From Oscillospiraceae bacterium (GTDB lineage Bacteria > Bacillota > Clostridia > Oscillospirales > CAG-272), in contig SVSX01000018.1 of assembly GCA_015064085.1 (NCBI GenBank), forward strand, positions 1 through 32,911: a stretch of DNA of 32,911 nucleotides, written 5' to 3'. This document shows positions 30,832-32,911 of this stretch, piece by piece. Every line of letters begins with the position of its first letter. Within the stretch, counting starts at the first letter, position 1. The position numbers were made by a program, and so were the translations under genes. The notes below the pieces were generated by a model, which was not told the DNA's origin, did no database searches, and saw only the letters and a program-made list of their open reading frames with translations.

Positions 30832-32283
30832 ATGAAACAATATATAAAACGACGTCCGCGGATCTCGGCTTACGAGGCAAGTAAGCACCACAAGAAGGGT
30901 GCGGGAACACTTATCTCCCTTTATGCCTTCTTTCTCAGTGCCGCTTTTCTGATAGCAACACCGATCGCTATGAAGCTAACGGGAGAAACAGAATTATTCG
31001 GAGAAAATCTTTTCAGAATTCTCACCTCGCCCTCCAAGCTTGTGACCGATTATTTCAAGCTTGGCGGACTTGGCAGCACATTCTTTAATGCTGCCATATG
31101 CGGACTTGCCTGTAACCTTATAATACTGATAAGCCGTACAAAGGCAAACGCAACCACCTTTGCGGGATATATGCTTGTGGTCGCTCACTGCTTCTACGGT
31201 CTGAATTTTTTCAATATGTGGCCTCCCTTTTTCGGTGTACTGATATACTGCAAGGTGATGAGAAAGCCATTCCGCGAAAACCTTCACATCGCGCTATTTT
31301 CAACGGCACTCGCCCCCTTTATAAGTGATTTCGCATTCAGATACACTCTTGGTGACGAGTTTGTCCTCGGAGAGCCGAAGATAACCGCTCTCGGGGTGAT
31401 ATTCGCCCTCCTTTTCGGTCTTGCGGCGGGCTTTGTAGTCCCCGCGCTGCTCCCCGGAACGACGGCTATGCACCGAGGCTTCAATATGTACAAGGCAGGA
31501 CTTGCTCTCGGAATACTCGGAATATTCATCTATTCGTTTTTATATTACACGCTGGGAATAAAATCTCCCGAGCATCTGAATATCCACAACCCCGCCTACG
31601 ATGCCCTTCCCTACGCATACCGCGGCTTTATGAACGTATTCTTCATAATACTGTTCACACTGACGATATTTATGGGCTTCGCCTTCAATAATTTCAGCTT
31701 CAAGGGATACAGACAGCTGCTGAGAAGCACTGGCTACGGCACGGATTTCCTTGACAAATTCGGAATGCCCGTCTGTCTCATCAACGTGGGAATATACGGT
31801 CTTTGCATCGTAGCATACCTCAACCTCATCTTTATCCTGCCCGAAATCTTCCCCTTTCTTCCCGAGGGAGTCGGATTTACGGGGGCGACGGTGGGAGTCA
31901 CCTTCGCGGCACTTACCTTTGCCGCCGACGGACAGCACCCAAGGACCGTTGCGCCGATAGCTATCGGCTACGCGCTCCTTCTCGCGCTTGTCTGTGTCAT
32001 CTGCGGAATTTCGGGAATGGATATTCCCTGGACTCTGTCCACTCAGGCTTATATCAACGGACTTGCATTCTCGACGGGTCTTTGCACCTTCTCGGGAAAG
32101 TACGGTTGGAAGATCGGCGTGCTTGCGGGCTTTATCAGCGCGATAATCTGCACGTCAACTGCCGATATGCACGGAGGATTTGTCCTCTATAACGGAGGCT
32201 TCAACGCGGGACTCTCCGCCCTTGTTCTTCTCCCTATTCTGGATTTCTACAAGGTAAAGCCGAAATACGACGACGACATTTAA
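30832..32283 (+). CDS. DUF1576 family integral membrane protein
   Basis: 483-residue membrane protein with about ten to twelve hydrophobic segments (for example 28-47, 84-100, 110-125, 185-206, 222-240, 266-284, 312-336, 376-394, 427-442, 458-471). I recognise it as DUF1576, an uncharacterised Firmicutes family, from features such as C-G-I-S-G-M-D-I-P-W-T-L-S-T-Q-A and the C-terminal M-H-G-G-F-V-L-Y-N-G-G-F. A motif M-H-x-G-F-x-x-Y-x-x-G occurs twice, at 213-223 and 446-456, each after an A-F-S-T/L-F-S-T segment, which suggests an ancient duplication as in many transporters. The Shine-Dalgarno is weak (GGGA, 8 bases before ATG). Transport is inferred from topology only. Confidence 0.85.
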   Translation: MKQYIKRRPRISAYEASKHHKKGAGTLISLYAFFLSAAFLIATPIAMKLTGETELFGENLFRILTSPSKLVTDYFKLGGLGSTFFNAAICGLACNLIILISRTKANATTFAGYMLVVAHCFYGLNFFNMWPPFFGVLIYCKVMRKPFRENLHIALFSTALAPFISDFAFRYTLGDEFVLGEPKITALGVIFALLFGLAAGFVVPALLPGTTAMHRGFNMYKAGLALGILGIFIYSFLYYTLGIKSPEHLNIHNPAYDALPYAYRGFMNVFFIILFTLTIFMGFAFNNFSFKGYRQLLRSTGYGTDFLDKFGMPVCLINVGIYGLCIVAYLNLIFILPEIFPFLPEGVGFTGATVGVTFAALTFAADGQHPRTVAPIAIGYALLLALVCVICGISGMDIPWTLSTQAYINGLAFSTGLCTFSGKYGWKIGVLAGFISAIICTSTADMHGGFVLYNGGFNAGLSALVLLPILDFYKVKPKYDDDI

Positions 32284-32296
32284 ATTCAAGTATATC

Positions 32297-32344
32297 AAAA
32301 ATCGCTCTTACCGTCGATACCTGACAGTAAGAGCGAAATTTTTT
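32297..32344. terminator. Bidirectional terminator between DUF1576 and DUF711 genes
   Basis: TCGCTCTTAC (32302-32311) pairs with GTAAGAGCGA (32327-32336), a 10-bp stem with a 15-base loop. Rightward it is followed by AATTTTTT; on the minus strand by TTTTT (32301-32297). It serves both convergent genes. Confidence 0.85.
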
Positions 32345-32345
32345 A

Positions 32346-32911
32346 TCAGTTCTTAAGCGAATGTATTGGCGCGGGAATCCTTCCGCCCCTCGCGATAAAG
32401 TCCGCGCAGGAATATTCACTGAGCTTCATTATGGGAGCATATCCGAGGAGTCCGCCGAAGACTACGCTGTCACCCGCTTTTTTTCCGTAAGCGGGGATAA
32501 GGCGCACAGCCGTGGTCTTTGTGTTTGCAACGCCGATAGATATCTCATCGGCGATTATTCCGCAGATGACCTCCTCAGAGGTATCGCCGGGAACAGCGAT
32601 CATATCGAGACCTACAGAGCATACCGCAGTCATAGCCTCAAGCTTCTCAAGCGAGAGCGCTCCGCACTCGACAGCGTCTATCATACCCGCGTCCTCGGAT
32701 ACGGGAATAAACGCTCCCGAAAGTCCGCCAACGTGCGAGGACGCCATAACTCCGCCCTTCTTAACGGCATCGTTAAGGAGAGCACGTGCCGCAGTAGTTC
32801 CGTGTCCGCCGCACTTTTCAAGACCCATAGCCTCGAGAATGTGAGCAACAGAGTCACCCACCGCAGGTGTGGGCGCAAGAGACAGGTCAACGATTCCAAA
32901 GGGTACGCCAA
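32346..32911 (-). CDS. DUF711/PFL family protein (UPF0210), C-terminal part
   Basis: The last 187 residues of a family member usually about 450 residues long; the gene continues beyond the right edge. [21 protein letters not shown] is the family signature at the start of the visible part, followed by [18 protein letters not shown] and [15 protein letters not shown]. The phrase [15 protein letters not shown] is the conserved C-terminus. The fold is related to pyruvate-formate-lyase-like barrels, but no reaction has been shown that I know of. In genomes it often follows a small ACT-domain gene, which would lie outside the window. Confidence 0.9.
   Translation of the reverse strand, partial: GVPFGIVDLSLAPTPAVGDSVAHILEAMGLEKCGGHGTTAARALLNDAVKKGGVMASSHVGGLSGAFIPVSEDAGMIDAVECGALSLEKLEAMTAVCSVGLDMIAVPGDTSEEVICGIIADEISIGVANTKTTAVRLIPAYGKKAGDSVVFGGLLGYAPIMKLSEYSCADFIARGGRIPAPIHSLKN

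Overview
The window looks like the chromosome of an uncultured gut-type member of the Clostridia (Firmicutes, Oscillospirales or a neighbouring order). The evidence is Gram-positive style Shine-Dalgarno sites before almost every gene, TTGACA/TATAAT promoters with AT-rich flanks, classic Firmicutes gene orders (infC-rpmI-rplT; dprA-topA-trmFO; plsX..rnc..smc-ftsY; yhbY-nadD-yqeK..rsfS), a Cys-repeat lipoprotein of the kind seen in gut clostridia, and a DUF1576 membrane protein. I see no transposase, integrase, phage gene, CRISPR array or tRNA gene. This is mostly core genome.

Left part (1-8342). The first ~210 bases carry two consensus promoters in tandem on the minus strand, followed by a hairpin and a boxA-like element. 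This is the usual front end of an rRNA operon, which would lie beyond the left edge. Rightward from there come a GH25 lysozyme-like lipoprotein, a sugar-phosphate isomerase/epimerase-like TIM barrel, and an AraC-type regulator. The regulator's stop codon overlaps that of the convergent nadE (NAD synthetase). nadE is divergent from pncB (nicotinate phosphoribosyltransferase), and nadD lies further right, so three steps of NAD synthesis from nicotinate are present. The NadE glutaminase domain has Ser where the catalytic Cys is expected. rpsU and a class I amidotransferase-like hydrolase follow, from divergent promoters.

Middle (8347-29948). One long minus-strand series runs, in transcription order, infC-rpmI-rplT / trmH-like / dprA-topA-trmFO-plsX-SGNH-rnc-Elp3-like radical SAM-smc-ftsY-rdgB-yhbY-nadD-yqeK-LCP / rsfS-leuS. 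Gaps are mostly under 40 bases and several genes overlap. It joins translation initiation, ribosome assembly, tRNA modification, DNA topology and chromosome condensation, competence/recombination, phospholipid synthesis, membrane targeting, nucleotide-pool cleaning and wall-polymer attachment. infC is best read as starting at AUU behind an attenuator leader.

Right part (29949-32911). Between the infC promoter and the next gene is an AT-rich stretch holding a self-contained transcription unit of about 110 bases, with its own promoter, a GC-rich fold and an intrinsic terminator. It matches no RNA family I recognise and is the best candidate here for something undescribed. After it come a small coiled-coil protein, a DUF1576 membrane protein with a visible internal duplication, and the 3' part of a convergent DUF711/PFL-family gene cut by the window edge.
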